Assembly (NCBI RefSeq): GCF_011059105.1
Contig: NZ_JAALLS010000002.1
Coordinates: 186,001-250,000, forward strand
Length of the DNA stretch: 64,000 nucleotides
Direction: 5' to 3'
From: Fodinibius halophilus
GTDB taxonomy: Bacteria > Bacteroidota > Rhodothermia > Balneolales > Balneolaceae
Both the position numbers and the translations under genes were made by a program. A model generated the notes under the pieces. It saw only the letters and a program-made list of their open reading frames with translations, was not told where the DNA came from and ran no database searches. Numbering within the stretch: the stretch's first letter is position 1; each line of letters begins with the position of its first letter. Below are positions 51,370 to 60,660 of this stretch, one piece after another.

Positions 51370-52110
51370 ATGATTGATACACTTGATGTTTTTTCATCAG
51401 CCCATTCTTTCCAGGAAGAGGACCTCCGCGATAAAACGGTGGTAATGATTGATGTATTACGGGCCAGCTCCACTATGATTACTGCTCTGCACCATGGAGC
51501 CAAAGGAGTGATTCCGGTAGGAGACATGGGAGATGCGGGGAAAATTTCGCATAACCTTGACTCTGAGAGCTTCATGCTTAGTGGCGAAAAAAATGGCGTA
51601 AAGATTGACGGGTATGATCTTACGAACTCGCCCTTGGAACATACCGGTGAGAACGTCGTTAATAAGACTGTGATCTTAAATACGACCAATGGTACAAAGG
51701 CGATAAAGCGATCGGGTCATGCTAATCGAATCATTATAGGAGCTTTTTTAAACCTGGCTACAATTATTGATCATTTAAAAGAGGTCGACGAAGAAGTAGT
51801 ATTGGTTTGTGCGGGCTGGCGTGGGCGACTTTCCTTTGAGGATTTACTTTGTGCTGGAAATATTATTTACGAACTTAGTTCAGGAAAGCTCTCTAGTAGT
51901 GCACGGGATGCGGTAAAAGTGGCTTTTGGTCTTTATGAAAAATTTGCTGATGATATAGAGGGCAGTGTTAAGTCATCAAATTACGCAGAACGGTTAAAAG
52001 ATGTTGTCAGCGAGGAGGATATCTCTTATTGCTGTCAGCGTAGTACGCTACAGGTACTGCCTGTATTAAACGAAGGAATTATTACAGATTTCAATGACAA
52101 AGAAAAATAG
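51370..52110 (+). CDS. comB: 2-phosphosulfolactate phosphatase
   Basis: A 246-residue ComB-family phosphatase. It dephosphorylates (2R)-2-phospho-3-sulfolactate to sulfolactate with Mg2+. Family features: MIDVLRASSTMITALHHGAKGVIPVGD at the N-terminus and TTNGTKAIKRSG near the middle. In methanogens it serves coenzyme M synthesis; in bacteria it supplies sulfolactate or sulfonate pathways. Its 3' end overlaps ftsK by 17 bp, implying a shared transcript. Confidence 0.93.
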   Translation: MIDTLDVFSSAHSFQEEDLRDKTVVMIDVLRASSTMITALHHGAKGVIPVGDMGDAGKISHNLDSESFMLSGEKNGVKIDGYDLTNSPLEHTGENVVNKTVILNTTNGTKAIKRSGHANRIIIGAFLNLATIIDHLKEVDEEVVLVCAGWRGRLSFEDLLCAGNIIYELSSGKLSSSARDAVKVAFGLYEKFADDIEGSVKSSNYAERLKDVVSEEDISYCCQRSTLQVLPVLNEGIITDFNDKEK

Positions 52111-54625
52111 TTCGGGAAATTTTTTGGGAGGTCTTTCAGAATCCCGAAAAATGGAAATATTAGGGATTCTGATCATGGCTGTAGGCGGTCTGATAGGCCT
52201 TAGTATTATCAGTTATGATCCTGCAGACTTTACCCTTATACAATCGCTTTCCAGCGATAGCCTCTTTATGCTGGATCAGGGGCCAGCCCTGCGTATTCAA
52301 AACTGGTTGGGCGTTATTGGTGCATACCTGGCACATTTCTTCGTATATCTCCTTTTTGGGTATATGAGTATTATTGTGCCACTTATTATTCTGGGGTATG
52401 GATGGTTTATATTTCGAGACCGCGATATTGCCCAGATGTTGTGGCCTACGGCTTACGGTATCTGGAGCATGGTTTTACTCTCTAGCATCCTGGGTTGGTT
52501 TAATATCGAATATGACTGGTATTCCTCGGTATGGAATGGCTCGGCCGGGATCGCTATTTCACGTATCTTGCAGAATATTACGGGTATTGGATCCATTATT
52601 ATCCTTTCAGTATTGCTGTTGACCACATTGTTGGCACTGCTGGATCGTGACCTGCAACAAACGGTTGAACGCTTTAAAGAGTGGATAGCAGGAATTAAAG
52701 CCTCGTTTGCAGACTGGCAAGAGCGTCGGCAAGCCAAGAAGGAGGCTAAGCGTGAAAAGAAGAAACAGAAGGCGAAAGAAAAAGAGATCAGGCGCCAGCG
52801 CAAGGCCGAGAAACAGGCAAGTCAAAAGAAAAGCTCGTCTGAGCCTAAAACAAATTCGACTCCCAAAGAACCGGAGGAGGATTCAAAGCCTAAGTCAATT
52901 GATGAAATTGTAGAGCAGTCGCAGCAACAAGATCGTGAGCGAATAAAGCGCGAGCAGGAAGAGGTACAGTCGCTGGACTCTCGACCCCGGGCCGATATTG
53001 AGAAAAAGAAAATTGCCGAAGACGAGGAAGATGATGTTGATATCTCAGTATATGTGGGCGAAGGCGATGAGCAGGCTGATGAGAAAGAGCTCGACAAGCA
53101 GAATAAAGATAAGGCCAAAGAGATACCCCAGGTTAAATACAAATTTCCGACAATTGATCTGCTTGATTCGCCTCCCAATGAAGGCAATGATGTTGATCTG
53201 GAAGAGATCAAAGAGAATAAGCGTATTATTCTTGATAAGCTGAAGCGCCACAATATTGAGATTCGGAGCATTAATGCTATTGTAGGCCCCACCGTAACAC
53301 TTTATGAGTTGGATCCGGCACCGGATGTCAAAATCAGTAAAATTGAAAGCTACGCCAATGACCTGAAGATGGCGACTGCAGCCAAAGGGTTGCGTATTAT
53401 GGCGCCGATCCCGGGTCGTTCGGCCGTTGGTATCGAAGTGCCTAACGGTTCGCGAGAGACCGTATTTATAAAATCTGTTATCAATACAAAGAAGTTTGTG
53501 GAAAGTGACCATGAACTGCCCCTGGCCTTTGGTAAGACGATTGAAAACGAGGTGTTTATGGTGGATCTCACCAAGATGCCTCACCTGTTAATTGCAGGGG
53601 CTACAGGTTCGGGTAAGACAGTGGGTATGAATACAATTATTACCTGTCTACTCTATAAATGTCATCCGGATGACCTGAAATTTGTGATGATCGACCCCAA
53701 GAAGATTGAGCTTTCGCTTTTTCAAAAGATTGAAGACCACTTTTTGGCTACCTTGCCCGGCGCCGAAGAGCCTATTATTACCGATACTGCTGCCGCACAA
53801 GAAACCCTGGAAAGCCTCACCAAAGAGATGGATGAGCGCTATGATCTGCTCAAGGATGGTATGGTGCGCGATATTCGATCGTATAACGAAAAATTTGATA
53901 ACGGTGAGCTCGATGAGGAAGAAGGTCATCGCCACTTGCCATACATCGTAGTGCTTATTGATGAGCTGGCTGACTTGATGATGACGGCAGGGAAACAAAT
54001 TGAAGAACCAATTTCTCGCTTGGCACAGCTGGCACGAGCAGTGGGTATTCACTTGGTTGTAGCTACCCAGCGCCCTTCAGTAAATGTTATTACCGGTACT
54101 ATTAAAGCGAACTTCCCGGGACGAATTGCTTACCAAGTAGCGTCAAAAGTTGATTCCCGGACGATTTTGGATACGGGTGGGGCCGACCAGCTTATTGGTC
54201 GCGGAGACATGCTCTTTACCAACGGCGGTGGTATGACGCGTATTCAGAACGCTTTTGTTTCTACAGAAGAGGTAGAGAAGATCACCGATTTTATTGGGAA
54301 GCAGAGAGGATATAATAAAAAGTACGAATTACCTGTTCTACAAGATGAAACTTCTTCGAGTGGCGATATCCCCGATCCACTGGAAGATATTGATGAACTT
54401 TTCGAAGCTGCAGCAAAAGTTATTGTGCTGCACCAACAGGGTTCGGTATCACTGTTGCAGCGAAAGCTAAAGATTGGATATAATCGAGCCGGACGAATTG
54501 TTGATCAGTTATTTAATGCGGGCATTGTAGGGCCTTACCAGGGAAGTACAGCACGTGATGTACTAGTTGAAGATGAAGAGGAATTAGAACAATTATTAGA
54601 TGATCTGGACGAGTTTGAACGATAA
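52094..54625 (+). CDS. ftsK: DNA translocase FtsK
   Basis: An 843-residue FtsK/SpoIIIE. Four N-terminal membrane helices (about 20-200) anchor it at the division septum. A highly charged linker (about 215-345, KKEAKREKKKQKAKEKE and acidic stretches) leads to the motor domain with Walker A GATGSGKTVGMN, Walker B VVLIDELADLMM and the ATQRPSVNVITGTIKANFPGR segment. A C-terminal gamma domain (LLQRKLKIGYNRAGRIVDQL) reads KOPS-like sequences. It moves chromosome termini apart at division. It overlaps comB upstream and lolA downstream. Confidence 0.97.
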   Translation: MTKKNSSGNFLGGLSESRKMEILGILIMAVGGLIGLSIISYDPADFTLIQSLSSDSLFMLDQGPALRIQNWLGVIGAYLAHFFVYLLFGYMSIIVPLIILGYGWFIFRDRDIAQMLWPTAYGIWSMVLLSSILGWFNIEYDWYSSVWNGSAGIAISRILQNITGIGSIIILSVLLLTTLLALLDRDLQQTVERFKEWIAGIKASFADWQERRQAKKEAKREKKKQKAKEKEIRRQRKAEKQASQKKSSSEPKTNSTPKEPEEDSKPKSIDEIVEQSQQQDRERIKREQEEVQSLDSRPRADIEKKKIAEDEEDDVDISVYVGEGDEQADEKELDKQNKDKAKEIPQVKYKFPTIDLLDSPPNEGNDVDLEEIKENKRIILDKLKRHNIEIRSINAIVGPTVTLYELDPAPDVKISKIESYANDLKMATAAKGLRIMAPIPGRSAVGIEVPNGSRETVFIKSVINTKKFVESDHELPLAFGKTIENEVFMVDLTKMPHLLIAGATGSGKTVGMNTIITCLLYKCHPDDLKFVMIDPKKIELSLFQKIEDHFLATLPGAEEPIITDTAAAQETLESLTKEMDERYDLLKDGMVRDIRSYNEKFDNGELDEEEGHRHLPYIVVLIDELADLMMTAGKQIEEPISRLAQLARAVGIHLVVATQRPSVNVITGTIKANFPGRIAYQVASKVDSRTILDTGGADQLIGRGDMLFTNGGGMTRIQNAFVSTEEVEKITDFIGKQRGYNKKYELPVLQDETSSSGDIPDPLEDIDELFEAAAKVIVLHQQGSVSLLQRKLKIGYNRAGRIVDQLFNAGIVGPYQGSTARDVLVEDEEELEQLLDDLDEFER

Positions 54626-55235
54626 TATTTTTCGTTTTCTATTTGCAGTATGGTTTCTGGCAGGATACTCAGTAATAGTTAATGCACAAAACACTCATTT
54701 CGATAAGCTCAAACAAAAGTTTGAGCGGGGTGAGGTTTTTAAAGCAGCATTTAACCATGAGTCCATCGATTCCTATACCCAGGATACGGTATCAAGCCAA
54801 GGTAAAATTTGGGTTGGACAGCAGCGGTATAAAATCAGAGGTAGCAACCAGACGGTGGTGGTAGATGGCCAAACATCGAGGGTGTATGATGACAGGCGGA
54901 ACCGATTAATTATTAGTAAATATGAGCCACAGGAAGATGATTTTGCTCCTTCCCGTATATTGAACGGGATTGATTCAACGTTTGCAATTAAAACACAGCA
55001 GAAACGTAATAATCAGATTTATATACAGTTGGTTTCTGATGATCCTTTTGCGATCTATAAAAAGGTAGAGATTTATCTTTCCGAGGCATTGATACCTCAA
55101 AAAATTCGTGCTGTTGATCCGGTTGATAATATCATCACCACACGCTTTCAAAATGGAAAATTTATGGAGCCTCAAAAAGGATTATTTGTGTTGGAGTATC
55201 CGCAAGAGGCTGAAGTTGTTGATATGCGTAACTAG
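54600..55235 (+). CDS. lolA: Outer-membrane lipoprotein carrier protein LolA-like
   Basis: A 211-residue exported protein. A hydrophobic N-terminus (FRFLFAVWFLAGYSVIVNAQ) is a signal peptide; the mature part is a LolA/LolB-type beta half-barrel with GKIWVGQQRYKIRG, ...VVVDGQTSRVYDDRRNRLIIS and a C-terminal QNGKFMEPQKGLFVLEYP. LolA carries lipoproteins across the periplasm, relevant here because many lipoproteins are encoded nearby. It overlaps the end of ftsK by 26 bp, an order found widely in Bacteroidota. Confidence 0.9.
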   Translation: MIWTSLNDNIFRFLFAVWFLAGYSVIVNAQNTHFDKLKQKFERGEVFKAAFNHESIDSYTQDTVSSQGKIWVGQQRYKIRGSNQTVVVDGQTSRVYDDRRNRLIISKYEPQEDDFAPSRILNGIDSTFAIKTQQKRNNQIYIQLVSDDPFAIYKKVEIYLSEALIPQKIRAVDPVDNIITTRFQNGKFMEPQKGLFVLEYPQEAEVVDMRN

Positions 55236-55253
55236 CGTTCTAAAATATTTATA

Positions 55254-56285
55254 ATGTACAAACGACTACTGAAAATAGGCCTCGCACTCATGTTGGGGGC
55301 GTTATTTATGTGGCTGGCTTTTCGCAATGTGCGGCTTCAAGAGGTTTGGGAGTATTCAAAAGATATTCAGTTTGGCTGGATTATTCCTTTTGCAATCTCC
55401 GCACTATGTAGTCATGTTGTTAGAGCAGAGCGGTGGCGCCTGCTTATCGAGCATGATAAAAAAGAACTCGATCGCGTTACCCTAATATCAGGGGTACTGG
55501 TCGGGTATTTGATGAATATTGTGGGGCCTCGTCTCGGAGAGGTTTCTCGACCGGTGTATGTGGCTAAAAAAGAAGGACTGAGCACGTCTAAGTTGATGGG
55601 TACTATTGTGCTCGAGCGGATCATTGATGTGATAGTTATGGGTTTTCTGATGTTGGTGGTATCCGTGTATTTGATCTCAGACCTGAACTTGCTCAGGCAG
55701 ATTTTTGGCGACCAAACTGTCAACTTTCTCACCAATGAATCTAGCCTTATCACTTACGGTTGGGTTGCTCTCTTTGTATTGTTGATGATAGGTTGTGCTT
55801 ATATTGGCATAAAGCTGATACTCTATTTGGGCACAAAGTTTGAAACGCTCCAGGTGTGGATCGATCGAGCTAAAGATGCTCTTATCTTGTTTAAAGATGG
55901 GGTGTTGGCGGCGCGGAAGGTACAGCGGTGGTGGCTTTTTATAACGCTTACCGTTCTTATCTGGTTTTGTTATACCTTAATGACCTATATTCCTTTCTGG
56001 ATGTTTGATATGCAGGAGGTTTACGGCCTTGATATGCTGGATGCCTTGGTGATAACAGTGATTTCTGCTATCGGGATAGCGATCCCTTCCCCGGGTGGTA
56101 TCGGTACGTATCACTACTTTGTAAAGCAATCACTTTTGGTTCTGTTTGCCGTTCCTGCTGTAACGGGTATCGCCTATGCTACGATAACGCATGCGGGCAT
56201 GGTGATTTTTGTAGCCAGTATTACTCCGTTGTTTCTATTTATTGATAAATGGCGCGCGACTAAAGCGGGGAAGCCAATATTTTAG
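55254..56285 (+). CDS. LPG synthase TM-region (UPF0104/YbhN-like) membrane protein
   Basis: A 343-residue membrane protein with about eight helices of the Lysylphosphatidylglycerol_synthase_TM family (PF03706). Features: RAERWRLLIEHDKK, GYLMNIVGPRLGEVSRPVYVAKKEGLSTSKLMGTIVLERIIDV and the late SPGGIGTYHYFVKQSLL. Members are flippase-like proteins without the aminoacyl-transferase domain; exact substrate unknown. It lies 18 bp after lolA. Confidence 0.9.
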   Translation: MYKRLLKIGLALMLGALFMWLAFRNVRLQEVWEYSKDIQFGWIIPFAISALCSHVVRAERWRLLIEHDKKELDRVTLISGVLVGYLMNIVGPRLGEVSRPVYVAKKEGLSTSKLMGTIVLERIIDVIVMGFLMLVVSVYLISDLNLLRQIFGDQTVNFLTNESSLITYGWVALFVLLMIGCAYIGIKLILYLGTKFETLQVWIDRAKDALILFKDGVLAARKVQRWWLFITLTVLIWFCYTLMTYIPFWMFDMQEVYGLDMLDALVITVISAIGIAIPSPGGIGTYHYFVKQSLLVLFAVPAVTGIAYATITHAGMVIFVASITPLFLFIDKWRATKAGKPIF

Positions 56286-56414
56286 CAATCTTCTACTCAT
56301 TTTTACGTTTATTGAAACAGATAGACGCAGCTTCGGTATAAAACAGCGAATTGAGGCATTATTCGTTGCCAAAAAATTAGTACCTTTACATCTGATTTTT
56401 CTCCGTATAAAAGT

Positions 56415-58151
56415 ATGCATCAAAATTTCATGAAACGCTCTTTTTTATCAGTATTCGTATTATTGCTCACTATTGTGGCTGCAACGGCTGTTAAGGCACA
56501 AGACCAGCAATCGGGAGAGGGGTCACTGCTGCCCGAAATTGATCCACAGGATATTGAAATTCGAAGTCAGTTTAAGGCACGTTTCCCGGGATTGCGTCGC
56601 CAGCCAATTCTTGGTTTTGATCCCACCCCGCGAGTCTATCAGGTAGACCCCAATCGCATGCCTTTTATGGAAACTGCCGAGCAAGTAGTGGCGGATATGC
56701 CGGTAAGCAACCTTTCGCGACCAGAGGCACCAGCTTATGTCCCTCTGCACTATTCCCCTGATATCAACATGTTTAGCCGAGCGGGTATAGGTAGTTTTAT
56801 GAGCCCCGAAGTTGATTTTTGGGGTGTTCGCAGGCTGACCTCCAAAAGTTATATTGGTGGTGATTTAGATTACAGTTCATCATCAGGGCATCTTGATAAC
56901 CAGGAAAGCAGTTTTCGATTTTTGAATGCAACAGGGGAATATGTAACCAAAATTAGTTCTAAAAATCGCATAGGTTTTCAGCTTGGAGTAGAAAACAGTT
57001 TTAACAATATGCCCAACTTACAAGGTTTAGGAACCTTGGATAACGCACGCAAAAAGTATGGAGGTTTTAACCTGAATGCTGATTTTGAGCATTTCAATAA
57101 TACTATTTCCGGGTGGAACGTGCAGGCTAATATGCGCTATTACAAAATTGAGCTTTCCAATGCAGGAAATCTTTATACCGGTTCCAGCCAGGAAGAGATA
57201 TACAATGGCTCTGTTGCAAAACGTTGGTCAGGCAGTAATGTTGATGAGACCTTTACTGTTAAAGCTGGAGCAAAAGTCGGGAGATATGATAATAATACGA
57301 TAAATCCCCAAGACTGGTTGACAGCTCAGGCAGGTGTGGTTTATGATCGACTTTTCAACTACAGTACCAAGGTCCACGCTGATGCCAGTATATACTATAC
57401 GCAGAATGGATTTACAGACGCGGTGTATATTGGTCCGTCATTAAAAGTAAAGCATCCGTTTATGGAAATGCTGACGCTGACATTGAAAGCGGAAGCAAAA
57501 CCCAATATTAAAAGTATTCAACAGTTACATTCAGAGAATAGATTCCTGGCTGTAAATAATAACCTGCGACATTCATATAGAATTAACGGATCTGTTGAAG
57601 CTGAGCTCGAGTATAATGAGTTGGGTTCAATGAACTTTGGCGTACAGTATACGAACACAAGTGATCGTTCTGTCTATATACGACAAGATGGGGGGCGTAC
57701 TACTGTGAGTGGAGAATCATTGTATGACTTTTACAGTACGACTTATGCAGATACCTATACAATGCGAGCTTTTGTTGGGGCTACTCACCAGATTGTGCCT
57801 GAAAAGCTCTGGGTTGATGCAAAGTTTTATATGCAGTCTCCTCAAATTAAAGGTGGAGATCGTATCCCATATGAAGAAAAAATTGGTCTGAAGTCTGGAA
57901 TAAGCTTTCGCCCATTGGAACAGTTATCAATTGAAGGGTGGGGTGATTATGTAGGATCACGACAGACCTTTCAAACCAATGAAGAGTTGAGTGGATACTT
58001 TTTGTTGGGAAGCCGGGCGGATTATCAGATTACTGACCGTTTTGGTGCTTATGTTAAATTAGTAAATTTACTAAATCAGGAATACGAAGTGTGGCAGGGT
58101 TATACCGAGCGTTCGTTTCAGGCGTACGGCGGTATAACAGTAAAATTATAG
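56415..58151 (+). CDS. Outer-membrane TonB-receptor-like beta-barrel protein
   Basis: A 578-residue exported protein with signal peptide (MKRSFLSVFVLLLTIVAATAVKAQ, starting at residue 6; an ATG at 56430 may be the true start). No clear plug domain; from about residue 110 the sequence is alternating amphipathic strands up to a C-terminal Leu, ending GAYVKLVNLLNQEYEVWQGYTERSFQAYGGITVKL, the typical end of a TonB-dependent receptor barrel. About half the usual TBDR size. It is upstream of HU, SPOR and ExbB/ExbD/TonB genes, so use of that energy module is plausible (inference). Confidence 0.82.
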   Translation: MHQNFMKRSFLSVFVLLLTIVAATAVKAQDQQSGEGSLLPEIDPQDIEIRSQFKARFPGLRRQPILGFDPTPRVYQVDPNRMPFMETAEQVVADMPVSNLSRPEAPAYVPLHYSPDINMFSRAGIGSFMSPEVDFWGVRRLTSKSYIGGDLDYSSSSGHLDNQESSFRFLNATGEYVTKISSKNRIGFQLGVENSFNNMPNLQGLGTLDNARKKYGGFNLNADFEHFNNTISGWNVQANMRYYKIELSNAGNLYTGSSQEEIYNGSVAKRWSGSNVDETFTVKAGAKVGRYDNNTINPQDWLTAQAGVVYDRLFNYSTKVHADASIYYTQNGFTDAVYIGPSLKVKHPFMEMLTLTLKAEAKPNIKSIQQLHSENRFLAVNNNLRHSYRINGSVEAELEYNELGSMNFGVQYTNTSDRSVYIRQDGGRTTVSGESLYDFYSTTYADTYTMRAFVGATHQIVPEKLWVDAKFYMQSPQIKGGDRIPYEEKIGLKSGISFRPLEQLSIEGWGDYVGSRQTFQTNEELSGYFLLGSRADYQITDRFGAYVKLVNLLNQEYEVWQGYTERSFQAYGGITVKL

Positions 58152-58361
58152 ATGGTGATGTATAACGAATTTATAAAAGCATTTTCTGAAGTAGTGCGTG
58201 AAGAAGTTATGCGTAAAAATGAGGTACAGGTTGATGGTATCGGTTCTTTTCAATTTAAGCATAGAAAACAGTTTCAAAAACAGTATGATAACGGAAGAGT
58301 TGTGATGATGCCACCCAAAGATACGATCACCTTTGAGCCGGAAAATAACCAGGGGATATGA
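58152..58361 (+). CDS. Small HU-fold (CCDC81-type) protein
   Basis: A 69-residue protein that is just an HU-like DNA-binding core: FIKAFSEVVREEVMRKNEVQVDGIGSFQFKHRKQFQKQYDNGRVVMMPPKDTITFEPEN, with the conserved G-I-GSF and PPKDTI-F-P features. It lacks the usual full beta-arm length. Start follows the barrel gene's stop directly, and its stop overlaps the next start (ATGA), so it is translationally coupled to the HU-SPOR protein. Confidence 0.8.
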   Translation: MVMYNEFIKAFSEVVREEVMRKNEVQVDGIGSFQFKHRKQFQKQYDNGRVVMMPPKDTITFEPENNQGI

Positions 58362-59467
58362 CCATCGATAAGGAACAACTAATAGAACTGCTTGTTGAGA
58401 AAACCGGGTTAGAGCATGACCAGGTTAAGGGACAGCTTTCAAAGTTGATTCAACGTATTCAGCAAGCAGCCGAAGAAGGGAAAACCTTTGAGATTGAAAA
58501 TTTCGGTACTTTTGGTATGGAAGAGGGTGTACTGCAATTTACGCCTGCCGATAGATTAGAAACAGAGATCAACAATAAATATGCCGGTATGAAGCCTATT
58601 GAATTGATAGGTGCTTTTAAAGAGCCGGAGGGAGATGAGATCCCTGATGTTTCTGAGATGGAAATTGAGCAAGGTGAGAAAGCCTGGAGTTTTGACAGGG
58701 ATGCTGCCGAAGAAGAGGAAAAACAGGCAGAACCCGATAGTGAGCCTGTTCCGGAGCAGGCCGAAATTGAAAAGGTTCCCGGGCAAGAGCCCGTAGATGA
58801 AGAAGCACAGGAAGAGTTTGAGGAGTTGATTAACGCCGATCAGGTGGATGAGGCTCAACCATCCCCGCAAAAACAAGAAGAAGCTACGGATGAACCGGTC
58901 GTTGCGAAAGGTGAAGACAAGGATCCCATCGGTCGGCTCTTGATAGCAGCAGTAGTTCTGTTAGCTGTGGGGATAGGAAGTTTGTTGATGTATGATATGG
59001 GAATGTTCCAGGAGTTAGGGTTGACCAATAAGGAATCTCCCTCTCAAACAGCGGAGCAGTCACAAGCCTTGGATAATACTGATCGCGATGAAGATCGTAC
59101 AACAGAGCAACCGGTTATTCGTTCGGAACCTAAAGGGAAAGATCCTGTATCTAATGGTGAGGGTGCCAAAGAAGCTCCCGGAGATAATCAGCAGGGATAT
59201 GGCTTGGAAGGTGAGTTTAACCCATCGGTAAATAATGGCTATATGATTGTGGTACACTCAATGCGAGATAAGCAGCAAGCAAAAGCCAACAGACAAGAGT
59301 TAAGAGAAAAAGGCTATCGAACATCTATTAATGAGGCAAGTGTACAGGGAACAACCTACTACCGGGTTGGCATCGGGCAGTTTGAAACGATAGAAGATGC
59401 CCAAAACGCGATTAGTAAAATTCCCGAGCCATATCGTAGCAATAACTTTATTAAACGAATTCAATAA
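58358..59467 (+). CDS. Membrane-anchored HU-SPOR protein
   Basis: A 369-residue protein with three parts. Residues 1-85 form an HU-like cytoplasmic domain (FEIENFGTFGMEEG; TPADRLETEINNKYAGMKP). An acidic linker follows, then one membrane helix (about 191-211, IGRLLIAAVVLLAVGIGSLLM). The periplasmic end (about 290-369) is a SPOR domain (YMIVVHSMRDKQQAKANRQEL...YYRVGIGQFETIEDAQNAI), which binds denuded peptidoglycan at the septum. The architecture could link DNA or nucleoid to the division site (inference). It overlaps the HU gene by 4 bp and precedes exbB. Confidence 0.92.
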   Translation: MTIDKEQLIELLVEKTGLEHDQVKGQLSKLIQRIQQAAEEGKTFEIENFGTFGMEEGVLQFTPADRLETEINNKYAGMKPIELIGAFKEPEGDEIPDVSEMEIEQGEKAWSFDRDAAEEEEKQAEPDSEPVPEQAEIEKVPGQEPVDEEAQEEFEELINADQVDEAQPSPQKQEEATDEPVVAKGEDKDPIGRLLIAAVVLLAVGIGSLLMYDMGMFQELGLTNKESPSQTAEQSQALDNTDRDEDRTTEQPVIRSEPKGKDPVSNGEGAKEAPGDNQQGYGLEGEFNPSVNNGYMIVVHSMRDKQQAKANRQELREKGYRTSINEASVQGTTYYRVGIGQFETIEDAQNAISKIPEPYRSNNFIKRIQ

Positions 59468-59491
59468 TTTCAGCAACTAGGCAAATAAATT

Positions 59492-60232
59492 ATGCAAGTG
59501 TTACTTTTTATATTTATTCAATCTCAGGCAGATACTTCCACAGCTGCTGATACTTTAGGTTTAGCTGCTCAACAAGAAAGCATGTCGATGTTTGAGCTAC
59601 TTGCCGAAGGGGGAATCTTGATGATTCCACTATTTATTTTATCACTGGTAGCTATCTTTGTGATTGCCGAGCGTTGGCGCTCACTCAATAATTCGCGCAT
59701 AGAAGTAGATGGTTTTTTACGGACGGTAGGCAGTATGCTTAAGGATGGTGATCGCCAGCGTGCACTTACCTATTGTGACGGTATTGATAAACCATTGGCT
59801 CGTATTCTCAAAGCCGGTATCAAGCGGTTGGGACGCTCTATTCGTGATATTGAAGATGCCATCCATAATGCAGGTAAAAAAGAGATTTTTCATCTGGAAA
59901 AACGGATGAACTGGCTGGCTACTATTGCCGGTGTTGCTCCTCTCATTGGCTTTACCGGTACGGTTACCGGGATGATCGAGGCCTTTATGGATATACAGTC
60001 GTTACAGGGGAATGTGAATCCCAGTGTGTTGGCCGGTGGTATCTGGGAAGCGCTTATTACTACTGCAACAGGGTTAATTGTTGGTATTATTGCGTATGGA
60101 TTCTATAATTTCTTGCTCGGGAAAATAAATCGCACGGTTCATGAGTTAGAAAATGCTTCGGCCGATTTTATTGATATGCTGCAGTCGCCTTCAAAGAATA
60201 AAAAAGATAAAGATCGACAGAAGGTAGGATAA
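59492..60232 (+). CDS. exbB: ExbB/TolQ/MotA-family proton channel
   Basis: A 246-residue proton channel. An N-terminal signal-like helix and linker precede the first core helix (EGGILMIPLFILSLVAIFVIAERW). The family motif GVAPLIGFTGTVTGMIEAF is present, followed by ALITTATGLIVGIIAYGFYNFLLGKI. With ExbD it converts proton motive force to mechanical work for TonB. Its stop overlaps the exbD start (TAATG). Confidence 0.95.
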   Translation: MQVLLFIFIQSQADTSTAADTLGLAAQQESMSMFELLAEGGILMIPLFILSLVAIFVIAERWRSLNNSRIEVDGFLRTVGSMLKDGDRQRALTYCDGIDKPLARILKAGIKRLGRSIRDIEDAIHNAGKKEIFHLEKRMNWLATIAGVAPLIGFTGTVTGMIEAFMDIQSLQGNVNPSVLAGGIWEALITTATGLIVGIIAYGFYNFLLGKINRTVHELENASADFIDMLQSPSKNKKDKDRQKVG

Positions 60233-60642
60233 TGAACTTTAGAGAAGATAATGATCGTATGGAGCCGTTGACGCTGTTTTCACAGTCGTCGCTTACGGAT
60301 ATTGTATTATTGCTGCTTATTTTCTTTCTGTTGACCTCTTCTTTTGTTACCAACTTTGGGATTAAGGTTGATATCCCCAAGGCCGAAACAGGAGCACAGA
60401 CCGAGTCGCAGATGATTACGGTCGCAGTAACGAAAGACGGTGAGTTTTTTGTCAATGGTGAGCTTACAAGCAGTGGAATGCTCGCCTCGGCTTTACGTGA
60501 AGCAAAGTCTGATCAAGGGCAGAACACCCTTGTATTGCGGGCTGATAAAGAGGCCATTATCGATAATGCTGTTCGGGTAATGAATATTGCCAAGGCCCTG
60601 GAGCTCAAAATTGTGATGGCCACGGAACAGGCCTCCAGGTAA
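60232..60642 (+). CDS. exbD: ExbD/TolR-family protein
   Basis: A 136-residue protein: short cytoplasmic N-terminus, one helix with the essential Asp (QSSLTDIVLLLLIFFLLTSSF) and a periplasmic domain (VDIPKAETGAQTESQMITVAVTKDGEFFVNGE, ...TLVLRADKEAIIDNAVRVMNIAK). Partner of ExbB encoded directly upstream. Confidence 0.95.
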   Translation: MNFREDNDRMEPLTLFSQSSLTDIVLLLLIFFLLTSSFVTNFGIKVDIPKAETGAQTESQMITVAVTKDGEFFVNGELTSSGMLASALREAKSDQGQNTLVLRADKEAIIDNAVRVMNIAKALELKIVMATEQASR

Positions 60643-60660
60643 AAGGAACCAAGTGAATTT

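Noticed and set aside
52453-53292. Ser/Phe-rich minus-strand ORFs across the ftsK linker
   Set aside because: Mirror images of the Lys/Glu-rich linker codons; the ftsK frame is clear.
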